Positions 54,384 through 62,702 of a stretch of DNA of 64,000 nt are shown here, piece by piece. Within the stretch, counting starts at the first letter, position 1; each line of letters begins with the position of its first letter. Position numbers and translations under genes: made by a program. The stretch is from assembly GCF_041052385.1 (NCBI RefSeq), contig NZ_CP163439.1:1364001-1428000 (forward strand). Reading direction: 5' to 3'. This stretch comes from Streptomyces sp. R28. GTDB lineage: Bacteria > Actinomycetota > Actinomycetes > Streptomycetales > Streptomycetaceae. Below the pieces are notes generated by a model. The model saw only the letters and a list, made by a program, of their open reading frames with translations. It made no database searches and was not told where the DNA came from.

Positions 54384-55387
54384 CGCGACCCTCTCCCCCG
54401 GCCGAGCTCCGCGGGCACGTCCGACCTGATCAGCCCCTGAGCGCGCAGGTCGGCCCAGAGCCCGTCAGGGATGCGCTGACCATGGAGTTCCACGTTTCGT
54501 ACGACCTGTTCCGGAGTCCGCATGCCGAGAGTCACGTTGATGATACTGGGATGCGTGTGGGGGAAGGCGATGGCGGCGGCGGGCAGGGTGGTCCCGTGCG
54601 CCTCGCAGACGTCTGCGATCGCCCGAGCACGGGCGACCAGAGCCGGCGGGGCGTCCCGGTAGTCGTATTTCATGCCCTCGGTGGGCCGGTCGCGGGAGAG
54701 CAGGCCGGAGTTGAAGACGCCGACTGCGACGACGCTCTTGCCGAGTTCCCGTGCGGCGGGCAGGACGTCGTCGAGCGCGGACTGGTCGAGGAGGGTGTAG
54801 CGCCCGGCGAGCATGACGACGTCGGCGGCGGTTTCGCGCAGGAAGCGGGCGAGCATGGCCGACTGGTTCATGCCGGCGCCGATCGCGCCGATCACGCCTT
54901 GGTCGCGCAGGTCCGCGAGGGTGGGCATGGCTTCGTCGGCGGCCTGGCGCCAGTGGTTGTCGGGGTCGTGCAGGTAGACGATGTCGAGGTGGTCCAGGCC
55001 GGTGCGTTCCAGGGTGTCCTCGATGGAGCGGAGCACGCCGTCGCGGCTGAAGTCCCATTGCCGGCGCAGGTCGTCCCGGACGACGAAGCCTTCACTGTCG
55101 ACGCCGCGTGGACGTTCGTTGGGGACGAGGAGTCGGCCGACCTTGGAGGAGATGACGTACTCGTCACGCGGGCGGTCTCGCAGGGCCGCGCCGAGACGGT
55201 GTTCGGAGAGGCCGAGGCCGTAGTGCGGTGCGGTGTCGAAGTACCGGATGCCCGCGTCCCAGGCCGCGTCGACGGCGGCCGAGGCGTCGGCCGCCGGGGT
55301 GACGCGGTAGAGGTTGCCGATCACGGACGCGCCGAAGCCGAGTTCGGTGAGGGAGACGGACGTGTTGTGGATCTTCCGCTGGTGCAA
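54374..55387 (-). CDS. Aldo/keto reductase, L-fucose (D-threo-aldose) dehydrogenase-like
   Basis: 337 residues from a TTG with AGGAG upstream. The AKR tetrad is present: YFDTAPHYGLGLSE (Asp and Tyr), ISSKVGR (Lys) and IVYLHDPDNHW (His). The length and the sequence around PRGVDSEGFVVRDD resemble the bacterial D-threo-aldose 1-dehydrogenase group, which oxidises L-fucose to the lactone. This would be step one of the non-phosphorylative pathway whose lactonase and dehydratase are encoded upstream. It shares ten bases with the GntR gene. Confidence 0.84.
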   Translation of the reverse strand: MHQRKIHNTSVSLTELGFGASVIGNLYRVTPAADASAAVDAAWDAGIRYFDTAPHYGLGLSEHRLGAALRDRPRDEYVISSKVGRLLVPNERPRGVDSEGFVVRDDLRRQWDFSRDGVLRSIEDTLERTGLDHLDIVYLHDPDNHWRQAADEAMPTLADLRDQGVIGAIGAGMNQSAMLARFLRETAADVVMLAGRYTLLDQSALDDVLPAARELGKSVVAVGVFNSGLLSRDRPTEGMKYDYRDAPPALVARARAIADVCEAHGTTLPAAAIAFPHTHPSIINVTLGMRTPEQVVRNVELHGQRIPDGLWADLRAQGLIRSDVPAELGRGRGSRCL

Positions 55388-55422
55388 GTCGTGCTCCTGG
55401 GATACGGATGACGGGGTGCCGG

Positions 55423-56469
55423 TCAGCGTCTGACGTGGGCTGATCCGCCTGCGATGAGTGCCTCGACCTCGGCGAGTGTGGCCATGGAGACGTCTCCGGG
55501 GGTGGTCATGACGAGGGCGCCGTGGGCGGTGCCGTAGGCGAGGGCGTGTTCCAGGGAGGTGTGGTTGAGCAGTCCGTGGATGAGGCCGGCGGCGAAGGCG
55601 TCGCCGGAGCCGATGCGGTCCAGGACGTGCAGGCCGGGCATCCGGGGGCCGGTGACGAAGCCGGTCTCAGGGGACCAGGCGGCGGAGGACCAGTCGTTGA
55701 CCCCGGCCGAGGGCACGTCCCGCAGGGTTGTCGCCAGTACTTTGGCGGCGGGCAGTCGGCTGGCGATCTCGGCGAGGGCGTCGGGTACTTCGTCGGCGCC
55801 GATGCGCTGTGCACCCGGGTGTGTTCCGGTCAGGCCGAGGGCGCCGACGATGACGTGGGCGTGCCGGGCGAGGCGCAGGTCGGTCTCGCGGGCCCGGTCG
55901 GGGCCGCCTCGGCCGGTCCAGAGGCTGGGGCGGTAGTTGGGGTCGTAGGAGACGGTGACGCCGTGGCGGCGGGCGGCGGCCATGGCCTCGTCGGCGACGT
56001 CCACGGTGGTGTCGGACAGGCCGGCGAAGATGCCGCCGGTGTGGAACCAGCGCACCCCGGCCGAGAACACTGTGTCCCAGTCGATGTCGCCTTTGCGTAG
56101 CTGGGAGACGGCGGTGTGGGCGCGGTCGCTGACGCCGAGGGCGCCGCGGATGCCGTAGCCGCGTTCGACGAAGTTGAGGCCGTTGCGGGCGGTGCGGCCG
56201 ATGCCGTCGTCGGGCACCCAGCGGATCAGTGTGGTGTCGACGCCGCCCTGGAGGATGAGGTCCTCGACGAGCCGGCCGACCGCGTTGTCGGCGAGGGCGG
56301 TGACGATGGCTGTGCGCAGGCCGAAGCAGCGCCGCAGGCCGCGTACGACGTTGTACTCGCCGCCGCCCTCCCAGAGCTGGAAGGTGCGGGCGGTGCGGAT
56401 GCGTCCCTCGCCCGGGTCGAGGCGGAGCATCACCTCACCGAGCGCCACCACCTCGGTCACGTCGTTCAC
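55423..56469 (-). CDS. PfkB-family sugar kinase, 2-keto-3-deoxygluconate kinase-like
   Basis: 348 residues from a GTG sharing GTGA with the aldolase stop. Ribokinase fold: VALGEVMLRLDPGEGRIRTARTFQLWEGGGEYNVVRGL at the start and the catalytic DRIGSGDAFAAGLIHG with Asp290. Sequence around the N-terminus is like KdgK, which phosphorylates 2-keto-3-deoxygluconate before aldolase cleavage. Its presence with an Eda-like aldolase indicates a phosphorylated branch in addition to the fuconate steps. Confidence 0.85.
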   Translation of the reverse strand: MNDVTEVVALGEVMLRLDPGEGRIRTARTFQLWEGGGEYNVVRGLRRCFGLRTAIVTALADNAVGRLVEDLILQGGVDTTLIRWVPDDGIGRTARNGLNFVERGYGIRGALGVSDRAHTAVSQLRKGDIDWDTVFSAGVRWFHTGGIFAGLSDTTVDVADEAMAAARRHGVTVSYDPNYRPSLWTGRGGPDRARETDLRLARHAHVIVGALGLTGTHPGAQRIGADEVPDALAEIASRLPAAKVLATTLRDVPSAGVNDWSSAAWSPETGFVTGPRMPGLHVLDRIGSGDAFAAGLIHGLLNHTSLEHALAYGTAHGALVMTTPGDVSMATLAEVEALIAGGSAHVRR

Positions 56470-57095
56470 GTCATGCTCCTGTCCACGGCCTCGGCGGTGA
56501 GCCGGCTGATCTCCTGGTAGTCGCCCCGCCGAAGGTGGTCGGTGGTGGCCATCCAGCTGCCGCCGACGGCGAGGACCGCCGGCTCGGCGAGGTAGGCGGC
56601 CATACGCGAAGCGCCGATCCCGCCGGTCGGCACGAACCGCACCTGGGGGAAGGGAGCCGCCAGCGCCCGCAGCATCCGCAGACCGCCGAGCGGCTCAGCG
56701 GGGAACAGCTTGACCGTGTCCAGGCCTGCCTTCAGGGCGCGCATCAGCTCGGTGGCGGTGGCGATGCCGGGCATCACGGGCACCTCCAGCTCGCGGCACT
56801 TCGCGACGACTTCGTCGTCGAAGCCGGGCGAGACCACGAAGCGGGCCCCGGCCGCCACAGCCCGCTCCGCCTGCTCGGGCGTGAGGACCGTGCCGGCGCC
56901 GACGGCCAGGCCACCGTGCGCCGCCATGGTCTTGAGTACCTGTTCGGCGTCCGGTGTGCGGAAGGTGACCTCCACGCAGCGGGCACCGCCCGCCGCGAGC
57001 GCGTCGGCCAGCGGGCCGGCCATCGAGACGCGCCGCACCGTGAGTACTGGCAGCACGCGGGTTCCGGCTAGCACGGAGTCGAGGCTGGTGTTCAT
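56466..57095 (-). CDS. eda: KDPG/KHG-type aldolase
   Basis: 209 residues; the ATG overlaps the stop of the upstream SDR gene (ATGA). Class I aldolase barrel with the catalytic Glu in VEVTFRTPDA (Glu42) and the Schiff-base lysine Lys129 in LDTVKLFPAEPLGG. PTGGI forms the phosphate site. It cleaves 2-keto-3-deoxy(phospho)gluconate-type sugars to pyruvate plus an aldehyde. Completely overlapped with its neighbours on both sides. Confidence 0.92.
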   Translation of the reverse strand: MNTSLDSVLAGTRVLPVLTVRRVSMAGPLADALAAGGARCVEVTFRTPDAEQVLKTMAAHGGLAVGAGTVLTPEQAERAVAAGARFVVSPGFDDEVVAKCRELEVPVMPGIATATELMRALKAGLDTVKLFPAEPLGGLRMLRALAAPFPQVRFVPTGGIGASRMAAYLAEPAVLAVGGSWMATTDHLRRGDYQEISRLTAEAVDRSMT

Positions 57096-57853
57096 CGGCC
57101 GAGCCATCCGCCGTCGACGGGCAGGATGACGCCGTGGACGTAGGCGGCGGCGTCGGAGGCGAGGAAGACGGTGGCGCCCGCCAGGTCGTCGGCGCTGCCC
57201 CAGCGGCCGGCCGGGATGCGGTCCAGGATCGCTTTGCTGCGCACCGGGTCGTCCCGCAGGGCCTGGGTGTTGTCGGTGGCGATGTAGCCCGGGGCGAGGG
57301 CGTTGACGTTCACCCCGTGCGGCGCCCACTCGTTGGCCAGGGCCTTGGTCAGACCGGCGATGCCGTGCTTGGCGGCGGTGTATCCGGGCACGGTGATGCC
57401 GCCCTGGAAGCTGAGCAGCGACGCCGTGAAAATGACCTTGCCCTGGCCGCGGGCCACCATCACCGCGCCCACCGCACGGGTCAGCGCGAACTGCGCGGTC
57501 AGGTTGACCTGGAGCACCAACTCCCAGTCGGCGTCGGCGTGTTCGGCGGCCGGAGCACGGCGGATCGTGCCCGCGTTGTTGACCAGAATGTCCACCGGCC
57601 GCTCGCGTCCGGCGAGGTCCACGCCCAGGGCCCGTACGGCGTCCGGGTCAGCGAAATCGGCCCGGATCGCCTCGAAGCTACGGCCCGCAGCACGCACGTC
57701 CTTCTCCACCGCGCTGCCGGACTCCTCCAGCGTGGCACTCACCCCGATGACGTCCGCTCCGGCCACGGCGAGCGCACGGGCCATGGCCCGCCCGATACCG
57801 CGCCGGGCACCCGTAACGACAGCCAGCTTCCCGGTCAGGTCGAAGGCGCTCAT
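57092..57853 (-). CDS. SDR dehydrogenase, KduD / 2-keto-3-deoxyfuconate dehydrogenase-like
   Basis: 253 residues; ATG overlaps the previous stop. Classical SDR: TGARRGIG cofactor loop, NNAG, Ser145, Tyr158 and Lys162 in PGYTAAKHG. The sequence FDLTGKLAVVTGARRGIGRAMARAL, with NEWAPHGVNVNALAPGYIATDNTQALRDD, resembles 2-deoxy-D-gluconate 3-dehydrogenase. In this operon it could oxidise 2-keto-3-deoxy-L-fuconate at C4. Either assignment fits. Confidence 0.87.
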   Translation of the reverse strand: MSAFDLTGKLAVVTGARRGIGRAMARALAVAGADVIGVSATLEESGSAVEKDVRAAGRSFEAIRADFADPDAVRALGVDLAGRERPVDILVNNAGTIRRAPAAEHADADWELVLQVNLTAQFALTRAVGAVMVARGQGKVIFTASLLSFQGGITVPGYTAAKHGIAGLTKALANEWAPHGVNVNALAPGYIATDNTQALRDDPVRSKAILDRIPAGRWGSADDLAGATVFLASDAAAYVHGVILPVDGGWLGR

Positions 57854-58902
57854 ACGGCGGCTCCCTGAGCAGCCTCGGTGCCGGTGGTGCAGTCCACGAG
57901 GATCTTCATCACGTCACCGCCGCCCTCCAGGGCCTCGAACGCGGCCGGCGCCTGCGTGAGGGGCACGACCTTGCTGATCAGCCGCTCGGCCGGAATCGTC
58001 CCGTCGGCGACCAGGGCCACCGCCCGCTCGAAGTCGCCGCGGTCGTACAACCGGGCGCCCACGAGGGTGAGTTCGCGCCAGAAGAAGCGGTGCAGGTTGA
58101 CCTCGCGGGGCCGGGGGTGGATGGCGACCAGGCACAGCCGCCCGCGCACTCCCAGCACGTCGACGGCCGTGTCCACGCCGCCCGCCGCGCCCGACACCTC
58201 GAACGCGACGTCCGCCCCCGCCTCCCCCGTCCACGCATGGACCAGCTCGGGCACGTCATCGGCCGCCGGATCCCACGCCGTCAGCCCCAACTCCCCGGCC
58301 AGCAGCCGACGGTGAGGGTTGAGCTCCACCACCCGGACGTCGGCTCCGGTGGCTCGTGCGACCAGCGCGATCAGGATGCCGACCGGTCCGCCGCCGACCA
58401 CCACGACCTTCTCACCGGCGGCGACCTCGGCCCGGCCCACGTCGTGCACGGCCACCGCCGTCGGCTCCACAAGCGCCGCCCGCTCCAGGGCCAAGGCCTC
58501 CGGCAGCCGGATCAGCGTCGAAGCAGGGACGGTCCAGCGCTGCTGCATCGCACCCGGCGAGTCGATCCCGATGAAGTCCAGGTGCCGGCACACGTGTTGA
58601 TACCCGGAACGGCAAGCCGGGCATGTGCCGTCCCACCGCAGCGGCATCACAGTCACCGCATCACCGGGCGCCCAGCCCTCCACGCCCGGCCCGACGCGTA
58701 CGACCCGGCCGGACATCTCATGCCCCAGAACGGCAGGCACGGCGACCCGGGCGTCCATGTCGCCGTGGAAGATGTGCAGATCGGTGCCACAGATACCCAC
58801 ATAGGCGGGCGCCAGCTCCACCTCACCGAGGCCGGGCGGGGAAAGCGCGGCGGGAGCCGTGTCCAGGGTGCGGGCGGCCGTGTAACGGACTGCGAGTGTC
58901 AT
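57850..58902 (-). CDS. Zinc-dependent medium-chain alcohol/polyol dehydrogenase
   Basis: 350 residues, ATGA overlap with FucU upstream and with the SDR downstream. Zinc ligands lie in GICGTDLHIFHGD and VLGHEMSGRV; the structural-zinc cysteines lie in TCPACRSGYQHVC, although this loop is short. Cofactor loop VVVVGGGPVGILIALVA. Resembles L-threonine or sorbitol dehydrogenases; the operon context points to a deoxysugar or aldose substrate, overlapping with the role of the aldo/keto reductase. Confidence 0.86.
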   Translation of the reverse strand: MTLAVRYTAARTLDTAPAALSPPGLGEVELAPAYVGICGTDLHIFHGDMDARVAVPAVLGHEMSGRVVRVGPGVEGWAPGDAVTVMPLRWDGTCPACRSGYQHVCRHLDFIGIDSPGAMQQRWTVPASTLIRLPEALALERAALVEPTAVAVHDVGRAEVAAGEKVVVVGGGPVGILIALVARATGADVRVVELNPHRRLLAGELGLTAWDPAADDVPELVHAWTGEAGADVAFEVSGAAGGVDTAVDVLGVRGRLCLVAIHPRPREVNLHRFFWRELTLVGARLYDRGDFERAVALVADGTIPAERLISKVVPLTQAPAAFEALEGGGDVMKILVDCTTGTEAAQGAAV

Positions 58903-59336
58903 CGGGTGATCAGGGTCCCTTCAGCGCGGACGCCGATGGTCAGCAGCAGGTTGGCGTAGGTGCGGGTGTCGGCGGTGACGATCGCCAGCGCCAGGTCGGG
59001 CGAGCGGGCGGCGTCGTAGAACTCGAAACGTCCGAGCGTGTCGACCGGAACGGGTGCCAGCATCGAGCGGTACTCGGCGATGGCCGGCGGCTCCGGTTCG
59101 CCCTCCGGCGGCACCATCACGTGGGCCGCCTCGACCGGCAGGGCGCGCAGCAGGACGTCGAGCACGGTGGTGACGTCCAGCAGGCCGGGAGCCAGGTTGA
59201 GGTGGACGGTCCGGGCGCGGTCGCCGGTGGCGGTGCTCGCGGGGTAGTGGCCGTCGGCGAGCAGTACGCGGGCGCCGTGGCCGGCGCCCGCCAGGGTTTC
59301 CAGGATGCCTGGGTGCAGCAGTTCCGTCAGGAGCAC
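58899..59336 (-). CDS. fucU: RbsD/FucU-family mutarotase
   Basis: 145 residues from a GTG seven bases after AAGGAGAG, overlapping the lactonase stop by one base. FucU/RbsD fold with LLTELLHPGILETLAGAGHGARVLLADGHYP at the start and a Tyr-rich C-terminus (TADTRTYANLLLTIGV). It interconverts anomers of L-fucose (or ribose) and so feeds the dehydrogenase with the right form. The presence of this gene is a main reason to assign the operon to L-fucose. Confidence 0.85.
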   Translation of the reverse strand: MLLTELLHPGILETLAGAGHGARVLLADGHYPASTATGDRARTVHLNLAPGLLDVTTVLDVLLRALPVEAAHVMVPPEGEPEPPAIAEYRSMLAPVPVDTLGRFEFYDAARSPDLALAIVTADTRTYANLLLTIGVRAEGTLITR

Positions 59337-60229
59337 TACGTTCTCTCCTTCGTCGGGGCGGGGGTCAGGTGGTAGAAGGCCGTCGCCGTGCCGGCGAGCA
59401 CCGCGTGGATCTCGGTGCCGGAGCACCCGTTCAGGAGTTCCTCGACGGTGGCGGCCCAGCGGTTCCATCCGCCGGCGAGGACGCAGACGGGCCAGTCGGA
59501 GCCGAACATCAGGCGGTCCGGACCGAACGCGGAGAGCAGTACGTCCCACACCGGGCGGATGTCGTCGACGGTCCACTTCTCGAGGTCGGCCTCGGTGACG
59601 AGACCCGACACCTTGCAGCGGACCTGGGGATGCCTGGCCAGGGGCCGCAACTGCTCTGCCCAGTCGGCCAGTTCCCGCCGCGCGACGGGGGGCTTTCCGG
59701 CGTGGTCCAGGACGAGCGGCAGCTCGGGGAGCCGTTCCGCGAGGCGGGTCGCCTGCGGGAGCTGGTGGCTGCGGATCAGCACGTCGTATCCGAGCCCGCG
59801 CTCCCCCACCGCTCGCAACCCCCGCTCGACGTCAGGCTGTTGGAGCCAGCGCGGATCGGACTCGCTCTGCACGAGGTGGCGTACGGCCCGCAGGTACCGC
59901 CCACCGGCCCCGGCCCGCAGGTCGTCGAGTACGTCGCCGACCGCGGGGGACGTCAGGTCCGCCCAGCCGACGACTCCGCCGATCAGCGGGTCGCTGTCGG
60001 CCAGGGCGAGCAGGTCGCGTGTCTCGAGGACGGAGGCGATGCACTGGACGACCACGGTGCTCGTCAGTCGCCGTCCGGCGATCGGCCGGGTCGCGGCCGA
60101 TCGCAGGGCGTGCGAGTCGAAGCTGCGACGGATCGGCTCGTGCCCGGGCTCGTCCAGCCAGGGCTGCGGCCGGATGTTCAGGTCCCATACGTGGTGGTGG
60201 GCGTCGACGAGGGGCTGGGCGTCAGACAC
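59336..60229 (-). CDS. Amidohydrolase-2 family L-fuconolactonase-like hydrolase
   Basis: 297 residues from a GTG, overlapping the upstream gene by eight bases. The metal motif DAHHHVWD (9-16) is followed by [10 protein letters not shown] and FGSDWPVC, the pattern of fuconolactonase-type members of the amidohydrolase superfamily. It opens the sugar lactone formed by the dehydrogenase to give the sugar acid for the dehydratase next door. Confidence 0.9.
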   Translation of the reverse strand: MSDAQPLVDAHHHVWDLNIRPQPWLDEPGHEPIRRSFDSHALRSAATRPIAGRRLTSTVVVQCIASVLETRDLLALADSDPLIGGVVGWADLTSPAVGDVLDDLRAGAGGRYLRAVRHLVQSESDPRWLQQPDVERGLRAVGERGLGYDVLIRSHQLPQATRLAERLPELPLVLDHAGKPPVARRELADWAEQLRPLARHPQVRCKVSGLVTEADLEKWTVDDIRPVWDVLLSAFGPDRLMFGSDWPVCVLAGGWNRWAATVEELLNGCSGTEIHAVLAGTATAFYHLTPAPTKERT

Positions 60230-61556
60230 GGGCGCTCCAGACGGGGCCGTCGGGGTAGGTGTACTCCTTGAGGGACTCGGGGTGCATCTGCGCGCTCAGT
60301 CCCGGGAGCGTGGGCGCGAGGTAGTGGCCGTCGACGATGCGCACCGGGTCGACGAAGTGCTCGTGCAGGTGGTCGACGTACTCGATGACGCGGTCCTCGG
60401 TCGTGCCGGAGACGGCGACGTAGTCGAACATCGAGAGGTGCTGGACCATCTCGCACAGGCCGACGCCGCCGGCGTGCGGGCAGACCGGGACGCCGAACTT
60501 CGCGGCGAGCAGCAGGATCGCGATGTTCTCGCCCACGCCGCCGACCCGCGCGGAGTCGATCTGCACGATGTCGACCGCGCCGGCCTGGAGGAGCTGCTTG
60601 AAGACGACCCGGTTGGCGATGTGCTCGCCGGTGGCGACCTTGATGGGGGTGACCGCCTTGCGTACGGCGGCGTGGCCGAGGATGTCGTCGGGGGAGGTGG
60701 GCTCCTCGATCCAGTACGGGTCGTACGGCGCCAGGACGCGCATCCAGTCGATCGCGGGCTGGACGTCCCATCTCTGGTTGGCGTCGACGGCGATGCGGAT
60801 GCCGTCGCCGACGGTCTCGCGGGCGGTGCGCATGCGCCGTACGTCGTCCTCCAGGTCCGCGCCGACCTTGAGCTTGATCTGGGTGAAGCCGTCGGCGACG
60901 GCCTCGCGGGCGAGGCGGGCCAGCTTCTCGTCGGAGTAGCCGAGCCAGCCGGGGGTGGTGGTGTAGGCGGGGTAGCCCTGGTCGAGCAGGCGGCCGATGC
61001 GCTGTGCGCGGCCGGGTTCGGCGCGGCGCAGGATCTCCAGGGCCTCCTCGGGGGTGAGGGCGTCGCTGAGCCAGCGGAAGTCGACCTGGGCGACGAGGTC
61101 CTCGGGCGACATCTCACCGAGGAAGCGCCAGACGGGTTTGCCCGCACGCTTGGCGGCCAGGTCCCAGGCGGCGTTGACGACCGCGCCGGTGGCCATGTGG
61201 ATGGCGCCCTTCTCCGGGCCGAGCCAGCGCAGTTGGGGGTCGTGGACCAGGCTGCGGGAGAAGGCTCCGAGGTCGCCGCAGACCTCCTCGACCGAGAGGC
61301 CCACCACGTGCGGGGCGAGGGCCGCGATGGCGGCGGCCTGGACATCGTTGCCGCGGCCGGTGGTGAAGGCCAGGGCGTGGCCCTCGAGTCCGTCGCCGGC
61401 GTCGGTGCGCAGGACGACGTAGGCGGCGGAGTAGTCGGGTTCGGGGTTCATCGCGTCCGACCCGTCCAGGTGCTCGGACGTCGGGAAGCGCACGTCCAGC
61501 ACGTCCAGGGCGGTGATGCGGGCGGCGGCCGGGGAAACGGGCAGGGCGGATGACAT
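60222..61556 (-). CDS. fucD: L-fuconate dehydratase (enolase superfamily)
   Basis: 444 residues, the usual FucD/ENOSF1 length. Enolase-superfamily residues are present: KLK at 228-230, metal ligands Asp258 (VDAN), Glu284 (WIEEP) and Glu311 (TGEH), and general base His361 (CPHAGG). [19 protein letters not shown] and the YTYPDGPVW ending are characteristic of fuconate dehydratases. It makes 2-keto-3-deoxy-L-fuconate. The gene is first of the enzyme block, 93 bp below the ABC permease gene. Confidence 0.92.
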   Translation of the reverse strand: MSSALPVSPAAARITALDVLDVRFPTSEHLDGSDAMNPEPDYSAAYVVLRTDAGDGLEGHALAFTTGRGNDVQAAAIAALAPHVVGLSVEEVCGDLGAFSRSLVHDPQLRWLGPEKGAIHMATGAVVNAAWDLAAKRAGKPVWRFLGEMSPEDLVAQVDFRWLSDALTPEEALEILRRAEPGRAQRIGRLLDQGYPAYTTTPGWLGYSDEKLARLAREAVADGFTQIKLKVGADLEDDVRRMRTARETVGDGIRIAVDANQRWDVQPAIDWMRVLAPYDPYWIEEPTSPDDILGHAAVRKAVTPIKVATGEHIANRVVFKQLLQAGAVDIVQIDSARVGGVGENIAILLLAAKFGVPVCPHAGGVGLCEMVQHLSMFDYVAVSGTTEDRVIEYVDHLHEHFVDPVRIVDGHYLAPTLPGLSAQMHPESLKEYTYPDGPVWSARV

Positions 61557-61649
61557 GCGGCAACTCCTGTGAGAGCAGGGGCGATACGGCCCCTTGCGAT
61601 GAGAGGTGAGGCGGCGAAGGAGGGTCGGCGGCCTGGGCGGCCGCCCGGT

Positions 61650-62702
61650 TCAGTCCTGGACCTTGCCGCCAGTGATGCGCGAGATGGTCAGCGCGACCAG
61701 GATGATCAGGCCGTTGAGGGCGCCGATCCACTGGGCGGGGATGCCGGCGAGGGTGAGCACGTTCTGGATCATGAAGAGCAGCAGGATGCCGCTGAACGCG
61801 CCGAACATGGTGCCCTTGCCGCCGTTCAGGCTGATCCCGCCGATGACGGCGGCGGCGAAGACGGTGAAGATGTAGCCGTTGCCCTGCGCCGAGGCGACGG
61901 AGGCCAGGCGTCCGGAGAGCATCAGCCCGGCGAGGGCGGCGAGCAGGCTGCCGGTGACGATGACGATGCACAGCATCCGGTCGGTGCGGATGCCGGCCGC
62001 CTTCGCGGCGTCGACGTTGCCGCCGATGGCGTAGAGCGAGCGGCCGAAGCTGGTCCAGCCGAGGACGACGATGGCGACGGCGAACAGCAGCAGGCAGATC
62101 CAGATGGAGGCCGGCATCCCGAACCACTGGGCGGTGCCGAGGTAGAGCATCGACTCGGGCAGCTGGAAGAAGGTCTGGCCGCCGGAGATGCCGGTGAGGA
62201 TGCCGCGCAGGACGATCAGCATGCCGAGGGTGACGATGAAGCCGTTGAGGCCGAAGCGGATGATCAGCAGGGCGTTGATGACGCCGACCAGCGCGCCCAC
62301 GGCGAGCGTGACGGGAATCGCCCAGGCGCCGGACAGCAGGCCGAGGCCGTGTCCCGCGCCGGTCGGCACCACGAGCCAGGCCGCGACACCGGGCGCGAGG
62401 CCCATGGTGGACTCCAGCGACAGGTCCATCTTCTTGACGATCAGGATCATCGCCTGGGCGAGGACCAGCAGGGCCATCTCGGACATGGTCTGCAGGACGT
62501 TGATGAGGTTGTCGGCCTGCAGGAACACCGGGTTGACGATCTGTCCGACGATCGCGATGACCACGATGGCCGGGACGAGCGCGAGGTCGCGCAGGCGGGC
62601 GAGGGGTATCCGGCCGCCGAGCAGCGCGGTCCGCTTCGCCCGGGGCTCCGTGGCCTTGGCGGGCGTGTCCGCGAGGACGGTTTCAGGCATGACGTCAGGC
62701 AT
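61650..62702 (-). CDS. Sugar ABC permease, ribose/rhamnose type (CUT2)
   Basis: 350 residues; ATG overlaps the ATPase stop by eight bases. About ten membrane segments with the CUT2 signature GRSLYAIGGNVDAAKAAGI and GNGYIFTVFAAAVIGGISLNGGKGT. Forms the channel of a monosaccharide importer with the ATPase upstream; the periplasmic-type binding protein is presumably outside the window. Its place before the fuconate genes suggests import of L-fucose or a related deoxysugar. Confidence 0.92.
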   Translation of the reverse strand: MPDVMPETVLADTPAKATEPRAKRTALLGGRIPLARLRDLALVPAIVVIAIVGQIVNPVFLQADNLINVLQTMSEMALLVLAQAMILIVKKMDLSLESTMGLAPGVAAWLVVPTGAGHGLGLLSGAWAIPVTLAVGALVGVINALLIIRFGLNGFIVTLGMLIVLRGILTGISGGQTFFQLPESMLYLGTAQWFGMPASIWICLLLFAVAIVVLGWTSFGRSLYAIGGNVDAAKAAGIRTDRMLCIVIVTGSLLAALAGLMLSGRLASVASAQGNGYIFTVFAAAVIGGISLNGGKGTMFGAFSGILLLFMIQNVLTLAGIPAQWIGALNGLIILVALTISRITGGKVQD